From Actinoplanes couchii (GTDB lineage Bacteria; Actinomycetota; Actinomycetes; Mycobacteriales; Micromonosporaceae): a stretch of 49,567 nucleotides of DNA. The stretch covers positions 1 through 49,567 of the forward strand of contig NZ_BOMG01000083.1 in the NCBI RefSeq assembly GCF_016862075.1. Direction: 5' to 3'. Shown here one piece after another: positions 25,689 to 33,016 of the stretch. Position numbers and translations under genes: made by a program. Position 1 is the first letter of the stretch. Every line of letters begins with the position of its first letter. The notes under the pieces are model-generated. The model ran no database searches. It worked only from the letters and a program-made list of their open reading frames with translations, and was not told the DNA's origin.

Positions 25689-26651
25689 GTGCGGACGATC
25701 GACTGGGTCAACGAGGCCGTCGAGATCATCGACCAGACGGCCCTGCCGGGTGAGGAGCGGGTGCTGCGCCTGCACACGGTGGGCGAACTGATCGCGGCGA
25801 TCCAGTCGCTCGCCGTCCGCGGGGCGCCCGCGCTGGGCGTGGCGGGCGCGTTCGGGGTGGCCCTGGCCGCCCGGATCCACCTGGACGACCCGGCCGCGCT
25901 CGACCTCGCCGTCCAGCGGATCGAGACGGCCCGGCCGACCGCGGTCAACCTGGCCCGCGGCGCCCGCCGGGCCGCCGCCCTGCTCCCGCACGGCCCGGAA
26001 GCGGTGCTGGCCGAGGCCTGCGCCGTCCGGGACGAGGAGATCGCCGCCTCCGAGTCGATGGCCCGGCTCGGCGCCGACCTGGTCGCCGAGCTGTGCGGGG
26101 CCCGGCCCCGGCTGCTCACCCACTGCAACACCGGCGCGCTGGCCGCGGTCACCGTCGGCACCGCCCTCGGCGTGGTCGGCGAACTGCACCGCCGCGGCCG
26201 GCTCGCCGGAGTGATCGCCAGCGAGACCCGGCCGCTGCTGCAGGGCGCCCGGCTCACCTCGTGGGAGCTGACCCGCTGGGGCATCGAGCACCGGGTCGCG
26301 GTCGACTCGGCCGGGCCGTTCCTGATGGCCCGCGGCGAGGTGGACGCGGTGATCCTCGGCGCCGACCGGATCTGCGCCAACGGCGACGTGATCAACAAGA
26401 TCGGCACCTACTCGCACGCGCTCGGTGCGCGGCGGGCCGGGATCCCGTTCCTGGTGGTCGCGCCCGAGTCGACGGTCGACACGTCCACCGCCACCGGCGC
26501 CGACGTGGAGATCGAGGACCGCGGTTCGGCGGAGGTCACCGCGTGGGGCGAGGCGGTCAACCCGGCGTTCGACGTCACCCCGTACGACCTGGTCACCGCG
26601 ATCGTCACGGACCGCCGGGTGATCCGGGTCGACCGGGGCGAGAAACCCTAG
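25689..26651 (+). CDS. mtnA: S-methyl-5-thioribose-1-phosphate isomerase
   Basis: A 320-residue enzyme of the methionine salvage pathway that converts methylthioribose-1-phosphate to methylthioribulose-1-phosphate. Visible: RGAPALGVAGAFGVALAA, THCNTGALA with the catalytic cysteine, ETRPLLQGARLT, and GADRICANGDVINKIGTY with the catalytic aspartate. Somewhat shorter than the usual 340-370 residues but complete. Start: GTG with GGAG upstream inside the M48 stop region. No other salvage genes are in the window. The 3' end overlaps the convergent DinB-like gene by four bases. Confidence 0.94.
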   Translation: MRTIDWVNEAVEIIDQTALPGEERVLRLHTVGELIAAIQSLAVRGAPALGVAGAFGVALAARIHLDDPAALDLAVQRIETARPTAVNLARGARRAAALLPHGPEAVLAEACAVRDEEIAASESMARLGADLVAELCGARPRLLTHCNTGALAAVTVGTALGVVGELHRRGRLAGVIASETRPLLQGARLTSWELTRWGIEHRVAVDSAGPFLMARGEVDAVILGADRICANGDVINKIGTYSHALGARRAGIPFLVVAPESTVDTSTATGADVEIEDRGSAEVTAWGEAVNPAFDVTPYDLVTAIVTDRRVIRVDRGEKP

Positions 26652-27220
26652 GCGGCGGGCTTCCAGGGCTTCATCCAGTCGGTCTCCGGCCAGCCCTCGG
26701 CGGCGGCCATCAGCGGGTACGCGGTGGCCCCGTCGACGGTCTCCCGGATCACGTCCGCGTGACCGGTGTGCCGCGCGGTCTCCTGGATCAGGTGCAGCAG
26801 CACCCAGCGCAGCGTCCAGAAGTCCTGATCCTTCGGGTTCCACGGCACCGAGTGGTCGATCGGCACCTGATGGTTCAGGTCGGCGATCCCGTGGACGGTC
26901 TTCTCGGTGGACTCGGCGACCCGGTCGTACATGGCAAGGATGTCTTCGATGGTCTCGTCCTCGGCCATCGAGAAGTTGCGCTCATAGGCCCCGTAGTCGA
27001 TCGGCTGCTGCTCGCCCCGGACGGTGGCGAGCCAGCCCTCCTCGGTGGTGGCGCAGTGCTTGATCAGGCCGGCGACGCTGAGGGCGCTGGCGCTCGGGGT
27101 CGCCCGTAACTGCTCGGGGGTCAGGCCGTGGGCGGTCAGCCTCAGCACGTACCGCATCTGGGTCAGGTAGGCGAGCAGACCGTCCTGCTCGTCGGTCACC
27201 GGGCGAACCTGTCCTGGCAT
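26648..27220 (-). CDS. DinB/DUF664 family protein
   Basis: A 190-residue four-helix protein of the DinB/DUF664 superfamily. The likely metal-binding histidines are in GLIKHCATTEEGWL and in LHLIQETARHTGHADVIRE, the typical ending of the third helix. Related proteins are thiol S-transferases (mycothiol- or bacillithiol-dependent), but that activity is only a family possibility. Start: ATG at 27220; its ribosome-binding site AGGAG is buried in the long stem between it and tyrA. Confidence 0.9.
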   Translation of the reverse strand: MPGQVRPVTDEQDGLLAYLTQMRYVLRLTAHGLTPEQLRATPSASALSVAGLIKHCATTEEGWLATVRGEQQPIDYGAYERNFSMAEDETIEDILAMYDRVAESTEKTVHGIADLNHQVPIDHSVPWNPKDQDFWTLRWVLLHLIQETARHTGHADVIRETVDGATAYPLMAAAEGWPETDWMKPWKPAA

Positions 27221-27225
27221 TTCTC

Positions 27226-27267
27226 GGCTCCTAACGTGGCGGGTGTCGTCACCTCACGTTAGGAGCC
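27226..27267 (-). promoter_or_regulatory. 13-bp perfect stem joining tyrA stop and downstream RBS
   Basis: GGCTCCTAACGTG and CACGTTAGGAGCC (27226-27238 and 27255-27267) are perfectly complementary with a 16-nt loop. Read on the minus strand, the 5' arm contains the last codons and TAA stop of tyrA, and the 3' arm contains AGGAG, the ribosome-binding site of the DinB-like gene, seven nt before its ATG. There is no T run after the stem, so it is a translation-control element more likely than a terminator. Confidence 0.6.
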
Positions 27268-28194
27268 ATTGCGGTCACTTTTCGGCCGCATGGTGACAAC
27301 TTCCCGATCCCGTACCGAGGTCACCCATCCGCCGGATCGTCCGAGGGCCAGCAAAGTTGGAATCTCCGACATCTCGGATCTGCCGGTGGTGGCGGCGGGT
27401 GGCCACGCGCGTCGCGCCGTCTCGCCCGGCCGCAGGTGGGAGATCAGCGACGGAGCGTCGTCCAGCGCCCCGTCAAGCGTCTCCAACTCGCCGATCAGCC
27501 GGCGCAACTCCGTCCGGACCGCGTCCCGATTGCCGCCGCACATCGCCGCGGTCAACTCGGCCCGTGTGGCCGCCACCCGGGTGCCGTCCCGGAACGACCC
27601 GGCAGCCAGGGCCCCCGCCAGCGGATCCGTGCCGACCTGGGCCGCCAGGACCGCGGCGAACAGGTGCGGCACGTGACTGATCCGGGCCACCGCGGTGTCG
27701 TGCTCGGCCGCGGTCACCGGCACCACCCGCGCGCCCATCCCGGTGAACAGCCGGGCCAGCAGCAGCCAGTCGTCCAGCGCCGTCTCGTCCGGCTCCAGGC
27801 ACAGCACCCACGCGCACCCGTCGAACAGGCCCGGGTCGGACGCCGCGAACCCGGACGTCTCCCGGCCGGCCATCGGATGCCCGCCGACGAACCGGCGGCC
27901 CGTCAGCAGCTCGCGGACCGGGCCCTTCACCGACGTCACATCGGTCACCAGGCCGTCGTAGCCGTTCAGGCCGGCGATCACCCGCGGCAACACCGGCAGC
28001 GGTACGGCCAGCACGGTCACCTGGCTACCCGCGACCGCTTCCGGCACCGAGCCGGCAATCCGGAACCCGGCGGCCCGCGCCTGCTCCCGGGTGCCCGGAT
28101 CGGCGTCGAATCCGGCCACCTCGTGCCCGGCGGCGGCGAGTGCCCGCAGCAGCGAGCCACCGATCAGTCCCAGTCCGACAACCGCGATACGCAC
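27259..28194 (-). CDS. tyrA: prephenate dehydrogenase
   Basis: A 311-residue enzyme of tyrosine synthesis: oxidative decarboxylation of prephenate with NAD(P). Visible: VVGLGLIGGSLLRAL nucleotide-binding motif, TDVTSVKGPV, GGHPMAGRETSGF and the catalytic histidine in ISHVPHLFAAVL. A C-terminal tail of about 40 residues (GRSEMSEIPTLLALGRSGGWV) could be a short regulatory part. GTG start at 28194; TAGTCT (28206-28201) ends six nt upstream, so the mRNA is probably leaderless. The MITE-like palindrome abuts this -10 and would now supply any -35 sequence. Confidence 0.94.
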   Translation of the reverse strand: MRIAVVGLGLIGGSLLRALAAAGHEVAGFDADPGTREQARAAGFRIAGSVPEAVAGSQVTVLAVPLPVLPRVIAGLNGYDGLVTDVTSVKGPVRELLTGRRFVGGHPMAGRETSGFAASDPGLFDGCAWVLCLEPDETALDDWLLLARLFTGMGARVVPVTAAEHDTAVARISHVPHLFAAVLAAQVGTDPLAGALAAGSFRDGTRVAATRAELTAAMCGGNRDAVRTELRRLIGELETLDGALDDAPSLISHLRPGETARRAWPPAATTGRSEMSEIPTLLALGRSGGWVTSVRDREVVTMRPKSDRNGS

Positions 28195-28204
28195 CCGTAG
28201 AGAC

Positions 28205-28371
28205 TAGGTCCTGTGTGGCAGACCCCGTGGGGCTACGGCGTGGTCCAGGCGACGCCTGACGGCATCCGGACAACGGCCACATACAACACCGGTATGCGAC
28301 CGTTGTCCGGCTGCCGCCAGCCATCACCTGGACTTCGCCTCGCTCCCGCGGGGTCTGCCACACAGGCCCTA
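28205..28371. mobile_element. MITE-like 163-bp palindromic element, TA-flanked
   Basis: From 28207 to 28369 the sequence is a near-complete inverted repeat: two 78-bp arms (28207-28284, 28292-28369) align without a gap at 62 of 78 positions, around a 7-nt loop. The ends are the best conserved part (only one mismatch in the outer 21 bp). Both flanks are TA (28205-28206, 28370-28371), as expected for an element inserting at TA with duplication, such as IS630/Tc1-mariner-type MITEs. It has no ORF of its own and needs a transposase elsewhere. The family assignment is an inference. Confidence 0.7.
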
Positions 28372-29100
28372 CGCCTTGCAGTCGGTCTTCTTCTTCCACG
28401 ACGCGACCTCGGCGACCGGGCTCTTCTGGCCACCCTTGCGCCACGACGCGAGATAGCTGTACGGCCAGACCACGCCGCGCCGCACCTCCCAGTCACCGGT
28501 CTTCGCGCACGCCGGGGAGATGCCGTAGTGCACGTGGCACACGTTGTTCGCGTTGCCGGTCTTGCCGGTGATCCCCAGCTGCTGCCCGGACTCGACCCGG
28601 GTGCCGGCCTTGATCCCGGACTGGACCCTGCTCAGGTGCGAGCCGTAGTAGCGCACCCCGTCGTCACCGAGCAGCGACACCGACAGCCCGCCGTTGAGCG
28701 GGCCGTCCGGGCGGCCCTTCACATACTCGTCCTTCAGGCTCACCTCCAGCACCACGCCGCTGGTGGTGGCCAGGAACGGCTTGCCGCAGTCGACGAAGAG
28801 GTCGGTCGCCTTGTACTTCGAGTGAGTCTCGTGCCAGTCCACGTTCGAGGCCTTCACCGGGAACGTGTACTTCACGGTCTTCTTCTCGGCCTGCTTGGAC
28901 GGCGTTTCCGAGGGCTTTTCCGACGGCGTCGCGGACGGGGCCGGGATCTCTGCCGCGGGTGCCGTTGCGGAAGGAACCGCGGACGGCTCCACGAACTGGG
29001 GTGTGCTGGCCGGCGAGGCCGACCCGCCGGTGGTGGACCCGCAGCCGGCCAGACAGACCGCGGCGAGTGTCAGACCGGAGAGGGCGCGGAGTATCGGCAT
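28369..29100 (-). CDS. M23 (LytM) family peptidase lipoprotein
   Basis: A 243-residue lipoprotein: lipobox LAAVCLAGC at the N-terminus, a 50-residue Ser/Pro/Thr linker, then an M23-like domain with HSKYKATDLFVDCGKPFLATTSG (first zinc histidine and aspartate) and VCHVHYGI (HxH). It would act on peptidoglycan outside the membrane. Two or three cysteines in the domain may form disulfides. The stop TAG is made of the TA flank and the first base of the MITE-like element. The ATG at 29100 follows CAGGAT by 6 nt, a weak leaderless signal. Confidence 0.9.
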   Translation of the reverse strand: MPILRALSGLTLAAVCLAGCGSTTGGSASPASTPQFVEPSAVPSATAPAAEIPAPSATPSEKPSETPSKQAEKKTVKYTFPVKASNVDWHETHSKYKATDLFVDCGKPFLATTSGVVLEVSLKDEYVKGRPDGPLNGGLSVSLLGDDGVRYYGSHLSRVQSGIKAGTRVESGQQLGITGKTGNANNVCHVHYGISPACAKTGDWEVRRGVVWPYSYLASWRKGGQKSPVAEVASWKKKTDCKA

Positions 29101-29182
29101 CGCGCCATCCTGGCAGAAGACCGGAAATGGCGCAGAGCGGTGAGAGCTAGGCTGTGGGCAGGTGTGACGGAGGGAACCGAGG

Positions 29183-29584
29183 ATGACAGACCGGCAAGTC
29201 TCCTGGCCGATGGCCGAGCCGTCGCCACCGGGCTACCTTCCGCCGCGAGGGCTGCCGCACTCGCCGATGATGTTCTCCGGGCTGCCGCCCCGCCCGGTCT
29301 ACCGGGAGCCGCACCCGATCACGGCCGGTCCGGTGCTGGCCGGGATGGCCGCCACCGCCGCCTGGTTCGTGCTCTTCGGCAGCCTCGGTGGCGACCTGGG
29401 TTCGTACGCCTGGTGGACGATCGGGGCGGCGCTCGTCGCCTGGGCCGTCTCCGCCCTGTTGGCGCTGCTCGGCGACCGTGGCGTGGCCGTCGGGGTGGCG
29501 GTGGCGAGTGGGCTCGGCCTGTCGCTGGCGATGGCGTTCGTGGCTTACCGCTGGACCACGACGCTGGACTGGCCCCTGTGGTGA
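29183..29584 (+). CDS. small membrane protein, unknown function
   Basis: A 133-residue protein: 45 proline-rich cytosolic residues, then three membrane helices (PVLAGMAATAAWFVLFGSL, WWTIGAALVAWAVSALLALL, and VAVGVAVASGLGLSLAMAFVAY). GGAGGG upstream supports the ATG at 29183. Divergent from the M23 lipoprotein. I do not recognise the family; it looks like many short actinobacterial membrane proteins. Confidence 0.75.
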   Translation: MTDRQVSWPMAEPSPPGYLPPRGLPHSPMMFSGLPPRPVYREPHPITAGPVLAGMAATAAWFVLFGSLGGDLGSYAWWTIGAALVAWAVSALLALLGDRGVAVGVAVASGLGLSLAMAFVAYRWTTTLDWPLW

Positions 29585-29630
29585 GCCGCCGTCGGCGACG
29601 GGTCTATTCTCGGGCGTGAAAACAGTGCGG

Positions 29631-29668
29631 GCGTGGGCCGGGGAGTGATCCCCGGCCCACGCCTTTTT
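29631..29668 (+). terminator. intrinsic terminator
   Basis: A perfect 13-bp GC-rich stem (29631-29643 with 29650-29662), loop AGTGAT, followed by CTTTTTCT. It ends transcription from the small membrane protein gene. Just upstream, TATTCT and a GTG open a 10-codon frame (VKTVRAWAGE) whose stop lies in the stem. Confidence 0.88.
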
Positions 29669-29677
29669 CTGATCTGA

Positions 29678-29735
29678 ATCTGGACGGCGGCCATCGCGTC
29701 GTCTTCTAGATCTGGGCGGCCGCTATCGCGTCGTC
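29678..29735. repeat. duplicated 26-bp 3' end of STAS gene
   Basis: Two 26-bp copies (29678-29703 and 29710-29735) match at 23 positions. The right copy is the last codons of the STAS gene (DDAIAAAQI); the left copy lies just after its stop and in frame would read DDAMAAVQI. A small tandem duplication at the gene end. Confidence 0.8.
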
Positions 29736-30047
29736 GACTTCCGGGAAGATGGCGAAGTACCGGCCCAGGCCGACGTTCTCCATCAGCTGGGTGAGGAACA
29801 GGTTGGCGCCGGCGAAACTCAGCCAGCCGCCGCGTGCCGAGATCACCTCTTTGCTGGTGATGAAGGCGCTGAGACCGACCGAGTCGCAGAACTTCAGGCC
29901 GGACAGGTCGACCACGATTCTGGGCACCGGACGCTCCAGCAGTTCGGTGAGCGCGGCCTGCAACTGGGCCGCGGTGTCCGCGTCCAGCTCACCCCGGAGG
30001 TGGAGCACCGCCACGTCGGCACGATGGTCGGTGACTGCTGCTTGCAT
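29706..30047 (-). CDS. STAS-domain anti-sigma factor antagonist
   Basis: A 113-residue protein of the SpoIIAA/RsbV type. LHLRGELDADTAAQLQAALTELL begins the STAS fold, and LKFCDSVGLSAFITSKEV contains the DS motif whose serine is phosphorylated by a partner kinase. It should bind an anti-sigma factor when unphosphorylated. No cognate kinase or sigma factor is adjacent. Start: ATG at 30047. The end of the gene has a small duplication. Confidence 0.93.
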   Translation of the reverse strand: MQAAVTDHRADVAVLHLRGELDADTAAQLQAALTELLERPVPRIVVDLSGLKFCDSVGLSAFITSKEVISARGGWLSFAGANLFLTQLMENVGLGRYFAIFPEVDDAIAAAQI

Positions 30048-30229
30048 GATGATCGGCTTCCCTACCCCCGTACTGGCTGGATATTCAGCCTAGATCGCAA
30101 TCATCACGACACATCGGACACCGCGTGCGTCAGAAAACGGGCCGGACCCTGGGGTCCGACCCGTTTCGGAGGCTGGCTGTAACCGGTCAAGCATGTGCGG
30201 ACGCAGCCAGTGGGGGGCTCCTGGCGCTG

Positions 30230-30442
30230 CTATTGCAGCTCGCGCCACCGCCAGCGTGGTCCACGCCACGCGTCGGCCAGGATCATTGCTGATGCCTTGC
30301 CGGGACACTGCTGCACCTTCGACTTGCCCTCGGGGCCGCCCATCTGGGCCTCGACCTCCCAGAGCGCGCCGTCGGTGCGGACGTAGACGTCCCGGCGCTG
30401 GAGCCGGACGTCGCCATTCCACCAGTGATGCTCAACTCTCAC
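30230..30442 (-). CDS. small basic hypothetical protein
   Basis: A 70-residue protein with an ordered look: RVEHHWWNGDVRLQRRDVYVRTDGALWEVEAQMGG suggests beta strands, then a basic, tryptophan-rich end (DAWRGPRWRWRELQ). No name known to me. GTG start; TAGATT (complement of 30449-30454) ends six nt upstream, so a leaderless mRNA is plausible. Antisense frames over the same stretch are less protein-like. Confidence 0.65.
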   Translation of the reverse strand: MRVEHHWWNGDVRLQRRDVYVRTDGALWEVEAQMGGPEGKSKVQQCPGKASAMILADAWRGPRWRWRELQ

Positions 30443-30767
30443 ATGACAAATCTAGGACAGACATCGACGAACCTGCGTAGGGCGATTCTGTGAAACTTAC
30501 TCGCCGCCCGGTCGGAACCACATTGTCTGATCCGGTAGTTTTGGTCTGCGTGACTTGCGCAACACCCTATGTATTTGGGCGGTTCGCACCTGACTACAGG
30601 GCGTGTTTCCGGGCTCTGACGTGCGACGAAACACCACCGTTACACGTAATGCATCTGATCATGGAGAACACCCGAACGGACTAGCCGTCCTGTGGATGGT
30701 CGGCTGACCCTGTCGTTGGCGACGGAGCGTAACAGGGATTTAATCCGGCGCGGGTACCCGAACACCG
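30443..30767. other. intergenic region, no supported gene
   Basis: A 325-bp AT-richer gap. A 64-codon frame on the plus strand (30490-30684, GTG start) includes VLVCVTCATPYVFGRF and no recognisable domain; it is not called because it lacks a ribosome-binding site and any other support. Next to the tRNA terminator nothing else is visible. Confidence 0.4.
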
Positions 30768-30806
30768 CACAAAAGCAGAGAGCCCGGTCACATGGACCGG
30801 GCTCTC
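30768..30806 (-). terminator. terminator of tRNA-Ser(CGA)
   Basis: A 12-bp perfect stem (30778-30789 with 30795-30806) with a 5-nt loop, followed on the minus strand by TGCTTTTGTG. It starts 3 nt after the tRNA end. Confidence 0.85.
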
Positions 30807-30809
30807 CCC

Positions 30810-30899
30810 TGGCGGTGGCGGAGGGATTTGAACCCTCGGAGGGCGTAAACCCTCACACGCTTTCGAGGCGTGCTCCTTAGGCCGCTCGGACACGCCACC
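30810..30899 (-). tRNA. tRNA-Ser (anticodon CGA)
   Basis: A class II tRNA of 90 nt on the minus strand. Acceptor stem GGTGGCG pairs with CGCCACC; discriminator G and CCA are encoded. The anticodon loop CTCGAAA reads CGA. A long variable arm and the GGTTCAAATCC T-loop are present. Confidence 0.96.
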
Positions 30900-31015
30900 G
30901 GTACGTACGTTACCGGACGCCTCGCCGCGCGCCGCTGCCGGGTCACCCATGACCGACCGTGAGCCCGCTGACCTGGCAAGATCGACGACCTAGCCACTGA
31001 AAGCGGAGGATTGAG

Positions 31016-31723
31016 ATGAGCGTGCACATCGGCGGCAAGCCGGGCGACATCGCCGAGCGGGTGCTGCTGCCCGGCGACCCGATGCGTGCCAAGTGGATCG
31101 CCGAGACGTTCCTGGAGGACGCGGTCTGTTACACCGAGGTCCGCGGGATGCTGGGCTTCACCGGCACCTGGAAGGGCGAGCGAGTCTCGGTGCAGGGCTC
31201 CGGCATGGGCATGCCGTCGGCGTCCATCTACACCCACGAACTGATCAACGAGTACAACGTGAAGTCCGTGATCCGGATCGGATCGTGCGGCGCCCTCGCG
31301 ATGGACCTGAACCTCGGTGACGTGATCGCCGCGATCGGCTCGGCCACCGACTCCAACATGAACCGGACCCGCTTCGACGGCCTGGTCGACTACGCGCCGG
31401 TGGCCGATTTCGGTCTGCTGCGGAAGGCTGTCGAGGTCGCCGAGGCGCAGGGCACCCCGATCCGGGTCGGCCCGATCCTGGCCGCCGACGCGTTCTACAC
31501 CGACCGCCCCGACCTCTACGACTCGCTCGCCGACTACGGGGTGCTCGCGGTCGAGATGGAGTCCGCCGCGATCTACACGATCGCCGCCCGCTACGGCGCC
31601 AAGGCGCTGACCATCCTGACGGTCAGCGACCACATCAAGCGCGGCGAGGCGATGGACTCGGCGCAGCGGGAGAAGGGCTTCACCAACATGGTCAAGATCG
31701 GTCTGGACACCGCGATCGCCTAA
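31016..31723 (+). CDS. deoD: purine-nucleoside phosphorylase, DeoD type
   Basis: A 235-residue enzyme that cleaves purine nucleosides with phosphate. Features: VLLPGDPMRAKWIAE (phosphate and ribose site), GSGMGMPSASIYTHEL, IGSCGALAMDLNLGD, VEMESAAIYTIAARYGAKAL and LTVSDHI with the catalytic aspartate, all of the hexameric DeoD class. ATG with GCGGAGGA eight nt upstream. Confidence 0.96.
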   Translation: MSVHIGGKPGDIAERVLLPGDPMRAKWIAETFLEDAVCYTEVRGMLGFTGTWKGERVSVQGSGMGMPSASIYTHELINEYNVKSVIRIGSCGALAMDLNLGDVIAAIGSATDSNMNRTRFDGLVDYAPVADFGLLRKAVEVAEAQGTPIRVGPILAADAFYTDRPDLYDSLADYGVLAVEMESAAIYTIAARYGAKALTILTVSDHIKRGEAMDSAQREKGFTNMVKIGLDTAIA

Positions 31724-31828
31724 GACCAAACTTTGCCGCTACGAATAGGTGGCTCTTCGCCGGGCTACCCCTCCCGTGGCGACACGCGAGGCAGGCGGCG
31801 GCTCACCGCCACCCCGCGACCGCCGGGC

Positions 31829-32024
31829 GGATGCGGTGCCCGGGGCAACGGATGCGGTGCCCGAGGCTGCGGATGCGGTGCCCGAGGCGGTCCGGGCCGG
31901 GCCACGCGAACTCGTTCGCGGGCGGCCCGCTCGGACCCGCCGCGGATCTCCGCACGCCGGCCCACGCCGCGGGCGGCCCGCTCGGACCCGCCGCGGATCT
32001 CGGTGCGCCGGCCCACGCCGCGGG
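31829..32024. repeat. two adjacent minisatellites
   Basis: Within the 337-bp gap between deoD and tadA. Three 21-bp units begin at 31829, 31850 and 31871 (GGATGCGGTGCCCGAGGC core). Two 51-bp units follow at 31923-31973 and 31974-32024, differing only by a 4-bp block. The GC content is extreme. Frames across them are low complexity in every direction, so I call no gene in 31724-32060. Confidence 0.85.
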
Positions 32025-32060
32025 CGGCTCACGATCGCGGGTGGGCCTTGTTCGTTCCGG

Positions 32061-32507
32061 CTATCGGAAGAAGTCCCGGAGGAGGGCGGCACACTCGGGT
32101 TCCAGGACCCCGCCGTACACCTCCGGCCGGTGGTTGATCCTCGGGTCCCGGACGACGTCCCACAGTGAGCCGACCGCACCCGTCTTGGGCTCCCAGGCGC
32201 CGAAGACCACGGTCGAGATCCGGGCCAGGACCAGCGCCCCGGCACACATCGTGCACGGCTCCAGGGTGACCACCAGGGTGCAGCCCTCCAGCCGCCACTC
32301 GCCCACCCGGGCGGCGGCCCGCCGGATCGCCAGGATCTCGGCGTGCCCGGTGGGATCGCCGGTGAGTTCCCGCTCGTTACCGGCGGCGGCCAGCTCGGCC
32401 CCGTCCGGCCCGAGGACGACCGCCCCGACCGGGACGTCCTCGGGCGAACTGGACGCGACGGCGAGCGCCCGCCGCATCCACTCCTCGTGCTGCCGGCGCC
32501 GGATCAC
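32061..32507 (-). CDS. tadA: tRNA-specific adenosine deaminase
   Basis: A 148-residue enzyme that makes inosine at tRNA position 34. GHAEILAI (zinc histidine and catalytic glutamate) and LEPCTMCAGAL (two zinc cysteines) are intact. EEWMRRALAVA is the typical N-terminal helix, so the GTG at 32507 is the natural start; it overlaps the upstream stop (GTGA). Confidence 0.95.
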   Translation of the reverse strand: MIRRRQHEEWMRRALAVASSSPEDVPVGAVVLGPDGAELAAAGNERELTGDPTGHAEILAIRRAAARVGEWRLEGCTLVVTLEPCTMCAGALVLARISTVVFGAWEPKTGAVGSLWDVVRDPRINHRPEVYGGVLEPECAALLRDFFR

Positions 32508-33016
32508 GCCTCGCGCAGCTCCTCCATCTCGTCACCGCAGCCGATCTTCTGGCAGATCTCGGCGGTGACGTCGGCCGGCAGCTTTCCCTCCATGGCGCAG
32601 AGGGCGAGCAGCCGTTTGGCACTGATCCCCAGATCCCCGAGCAGATCGGCGTCCCCGATCGGGTCGGCGTCCGGCTCGGGCGGGGTGTCGTCCTCGTCAC
32701 CGTCCGGTTCGGCCAGTTCGTCGTCCAGCTCCAGGGCCGGGGTCTCCACCTCGCCGAGCAGCACCGATCCGATCCGCGACTCCTCGGCGAACGCCGAATC
32801 CGACGCGAAGACCCGCAGATCCTCGCCCTCGTCCAGCCGCAGGACCGCCAGGTACTCGTCGTCGCTCTCCACGAAGAGCAGCGCCAACTCGGCGTCCGGC
32901 TCGGCGTCCCTCAGCGAGTCCACCACCTCGTCGATGTCGGCCAAGCCGGAGAGATCCAGCTCCGACGCCGACCAGCCGTTCTTGCCCCGGGCCACGGCGG
33001 CAGCGAAAATCGACAC
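32504..33016 (-). CDS. tRNA adenosine deaminase-associated protein
   Basis: A 170-residue acidic protein that in actinobacteria regularly precedes tadA. It has an N-terminal alpha/beta part (GWSASELDLSGLADIDEVVDSLR, LALLFVESDDEYLAVLRLDEGEDLRVFASD), a very acidic middle, and a C-terminal helical region with two or three cysteines (ALCAMEGKLPADVTAEICQKIGCGDEMEELREA). Role unknown; probably helps TadA, by linkage. GTG start with GGGGGA upstream. Confidence 0.88.
   Translation of the reverse strand: MSIFAAAVARGKNGWSASELDLSGLADIDEVVDSLRDAEPDAELALLFVESDDEYLAVLRLDEGEDLRVFASDSAFAEESRIGSVLLGEVETPALELDDELAEPDGDEDDTPPEPDADPIGDADLLGDLGISAKRLLALCAMEGKLPADVTAEICQKIGCGDEMEELREA

Noticed and set aside
30490..30684. 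64-codon plus-strand frame between the small basic protein and tRNA-Ser
   Set aside because: No ribosome-binding site, no -10 at leaderless distance, and no recognisable domain.
31739..32245. 168-codon minus-strand frame across the minisatellites and tadA 3' end
   Set aside because: It runs through tadA in the wrong frame and is low-complexity over the repeats.
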